From RH-AL1 sp965277355 (GTDB lineage: Bacteria; Pseudomonadota; Alphaproteobacteria; Rhizobiales; Beijerinckiaceae): a DNA stretch of 64,000 nt. The position numbers and the translations under genes are program-made. The stretch covers positions 1,364,001-1,428,000 of the forward strand of contig CBDICN010000001.1 in assembly GCA_965277355.1 (NCBI GenBank), written 5' to 3'. The notes below the pieces were generated by a model that had not been told where the DNA came from, searched no databases, and worked only from the letters and a program-made list of their open reading frames with translations. Shown here piece after piece: positions 62,461 to 64,000 of the stretch (within the stretch, counting starts at the first letter, position 1; every line of letters starts with the position of its first letter).

Positions 62461-63642
62461 ATGGATCGTACGCTCTTCATCATCGCCGGCACCGCGATCA
62501 CGCCGCTCCACATCCTGCTTGCCGGCAGCGGCGCCCTGCTCGTCCTCGTCCTGCTCCTCCTCGTGATGCTGGTGCGCACCGCCCGCGTAGGACGGGATGA
62601 GCGCCGGGAAGCGGAGGAACGGGAGGCCGCGCGCCGGCAGGAGCTCGACGCCAGGATGGCGGCGCTGGCGCGCTCCTCCGCGGAGCTGACCGGACGGATG
62701 CAGACCGTCGCCGAGGTGTTCGGCACGCGCCAGGCGGATCTGGCGCGGCTCGTCTCCGAGCGGCTTGACGCCGTTGGCCATCGGCTCGGCCAAGGGCTCG
62801 ACAGTTCGACGAAGACCTCGACCGAGAACCTGACCAGGCTCAACGAGCGTCTCGCCGTCATCGACGCCGCGCAGAACCGGCTGACGGACCTTACCCGAGA
62901 GGTGCTGGGACTCAAGGACATCCTCGCCAACAAGCAGGCCCGCGGCGCCTTCGGCCAGGGCCGGATGGAGGCGATCATCCGCGACGCCCTGCCGTCGGCG
63001 GCCTACGAGTTCCAGTACACGCTGTCGAACCGCTCGCGGCCGGACTGCTGCATCCGCCTGCCCGGCGACGATCGGATGATGGTGGTAGACGCCAAGTTCC
63101 CGCTGGAGGCCTTTTCCGCCCTGAAGCAGGCAGCTGGGGACGAGGCGGCGGTCAAGGCGGCGATGGCTCGCGTGCGCGGCGACGTCGGCCGCCACATCAA
63201 GGATATCGCCGAGCGCTATTTCCTGCCGGGGGAGACCCAGGACATCGCGATCCTGTTCGTGCCGTCGGAATCGCTCTACGCCGAGATCAACGAAACCTTC
63301 GAGGATGTCGTCGCGCGTGCCCACAAGGCCCGCATCATCATCGTCTCGCCCTCGCTCCTGATGATGGCCGTGCAGGTCATGCAGGCGATCGTTCGCGACG
63401 CCCGCGTGCGCGAGCAGGCCCACACGATCCAGACCGAGGTCCGCCTGCTGGTGTCCGACGTGCAGCGCCTGCACGAGCGTATCGGCAAGCTGCAGACCCA
63501 TTTCCGCCAGGTCGGCGAGGACGTCGCCGGCACGCTCACCTCCTCGGAGAAGATCCTCAAGCGCGGCGAGCGCATCGAGGCGATGGATTTCGCCGAGACG
63601 CCACAGAAGGCCGTCGAGGGGTTCGTCAAGGCGGCGGAATGA
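62461..63642 (+). CDS. rmuC: DNA recombination protein RmuC
   Basis: This 393-residue protein has an N-terminal membrane helix (about 15-38), a coiled coil (about 45-150) and the RmuC nuclease-like domain (about 155-350), with GAFGQGRMEAIIRDALP, VDAKFPLEAF and FVPSESLYAEI. The DAKFP acid residues fit a PD-(D/E)XK-type fold. RmuC limits inversion between short repeats in E. coli, though its mechanism is unclear. It is divergent from osmC. Confidence 0.94.
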   Translation: MDRTLFIIAGTAITPLHILLAGSGALLVLVLLLLVMLVRTARVGRDERREAEEREAARRQELDARMAALARSSAELTGRMQTVAEVFGTRQADLARLVSERLDAVGHRLGQGLDSSTKTSTENLTRLNERLAVIDAAQNRLTDLTREVLGLKDILANKQARGAFGQGRMEAIIRDALPSAAYEFQYTLSNRSRPDCCIRLPGDDRMMVVDAKFPLEAFSALKQAAGDEAAVKAAMARVRGDVGRHIKDIAERYFLPGETQDIAILFVPSESLYAEINETFEDVVARAHKARIIIVSPSLLMMAVQVMQAIVRDARVREQAHTIQTEVRLLVSDVQRLHERIGKLQTHFRQVGEDVAGTLTSSEKILKRGERIEAMDFAETPQKAVEGFVKAAE

Positions 63643-63671
63643 GCGCGCGAGCGATCGCCTGGCCGCCTCGG

Positions 63672-64000
63672 CTACTTCTCCGGCTTGAAGCTCCACAGCT
63701 CGGTCGGCAGCGCCGCCGGAGCGCCGGCCTTGAAGGACGCGTTGTCCGGGATGTGCGAGGTCGACAGGTAGATCGTGCCGTCCGGCCCCTCGGCGAACGT
63801 GTCGGGCCACACCAGCGTCTTGTCCTGCAAGAGGATCGTCGGCTTGCCGCCGGTCTCCTTCAGATCGCGGACTCGCACGCTGTCGTCCTCCGGCCCGGTC
63901 ACGTACATCTTGCCGTCGTGCCGGCTTATGAGCAGTCCGTCGGCCGGTCCGTTCTCGCCGACGACCTTGATCATGGCGTGCAGAGCCTGCGCCGCCTTAG
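63672..64000 (-). CDS. Major royal jelly-related protein, 5' part beyond the window
   Basis: The visible C-terminal part (about 109 residues) contains ADGLLISRHDGKMYVTGPED and WPDTFAEGPDGTIYLSTSHI, typical of the major-royal-jelly/L-dopachrome-tautomerase-related beta-propeller family. Bacterial members are often periplasmic and of unknown function. The frame is open to the right window edge on this strand and an in-frame ATG at 63974 is probably internal, so most of the gene lies outside. It converges on rmuC, 29 bases apart. Confidence 0.82.
   Translation of the reverse strand, partial: KAAQALHAMIKVVGENGPADGLLISRHDGKMYVTGPEDDSVRVRDLKETGGKPTILLQDKTLVWPDTFAEGPDGTIYLSTSHIPDNASFKAGAPAALPTELWSFKPEK

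Overview
The window is high-GC chromosomal DNA, densely packed with convergent, divergent and overlapping genes. Its gene content points to an alphaproteobacterium of the order Hyphomicrobiales (Rhizobiales), plausibly near the Methylobacteriaceae, Beijerinckiaceae or Salinarimonadaceae. This rests on the lptM-lysA-TIGR02302 neighbourhood, a class I lysyl-tRNA synthetase, a BcsS/BcsN-type cellulose operon and an oligosaccharide cassette I recall from Methylobacterium. The genus is inference. No rRNA, tRNA, CRISPR array, insertion sequence or prophage was seen.

From 1 to 31 kb the genes are mostly housekeeping: an EnvC-like factor (cut by the window edge) and CtpA, a divergent polysaccharide deacetylase, RppH, an RluA-type pseudouridine synthase, LptM and LysA. 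A higBA toxin-antitoxin module follows, wedged against the lysA 3' end, with a second damaged copy of that 3' end on its far side. Then come a TIGR02302 membrane protein, a corrinoid adenosyltransferase, PurE/PurK, a solitary sucC, an MFS transporter, a ClC channel with a sulfite-oxidase-like enzyme, HemC/HemD, LysS, exonuclease III, an SDR and a hybrid histidine kinase.

From 31.9 to 42.8 kb lies a cellulose operon: bcsS, bcsA, bcsB, bcsZ, a TPR-like secreted protein, bcsN and a response regulator. It is divergent from the hybrid kinase, so signalling proteins sit at both ends. bcsB has an apparent single-base frameshift near 35.52 kb.

From 43.1 to 55.2 kb lies the most unusual region, a two-armed glycan cassette. 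The plus arm has two NAD-dependent sugar epimerases, a B12-binding radical SAM protein, a GT4-like glycosyltransferase and three tandem CgeB-like glycosyltransferases, all with overlapping stop and start codons. The minus arm has myo-inositol-3-phosphate synthase, a histidine phosphatase, a methyltransferase and a clan GH-A-like glycosidase whose barrel halves appear to be in swapped order. The arms converge on a hicAB locus with an intact antitoxin gene and a broken toxin gene. My reading is that the cassette makes a modified, possibly inositol-containing, oligosaccharide whose product is unknown.

From 55.4 to 64 kb are a DUF429 protein, a CCA-adding enzyme with a small membrane protein, a four-gene spermidine/putrescine-type ABC transporter operon, an OsmC protein, RmuC, and a royal-jelly-family protein cut by the window edge.
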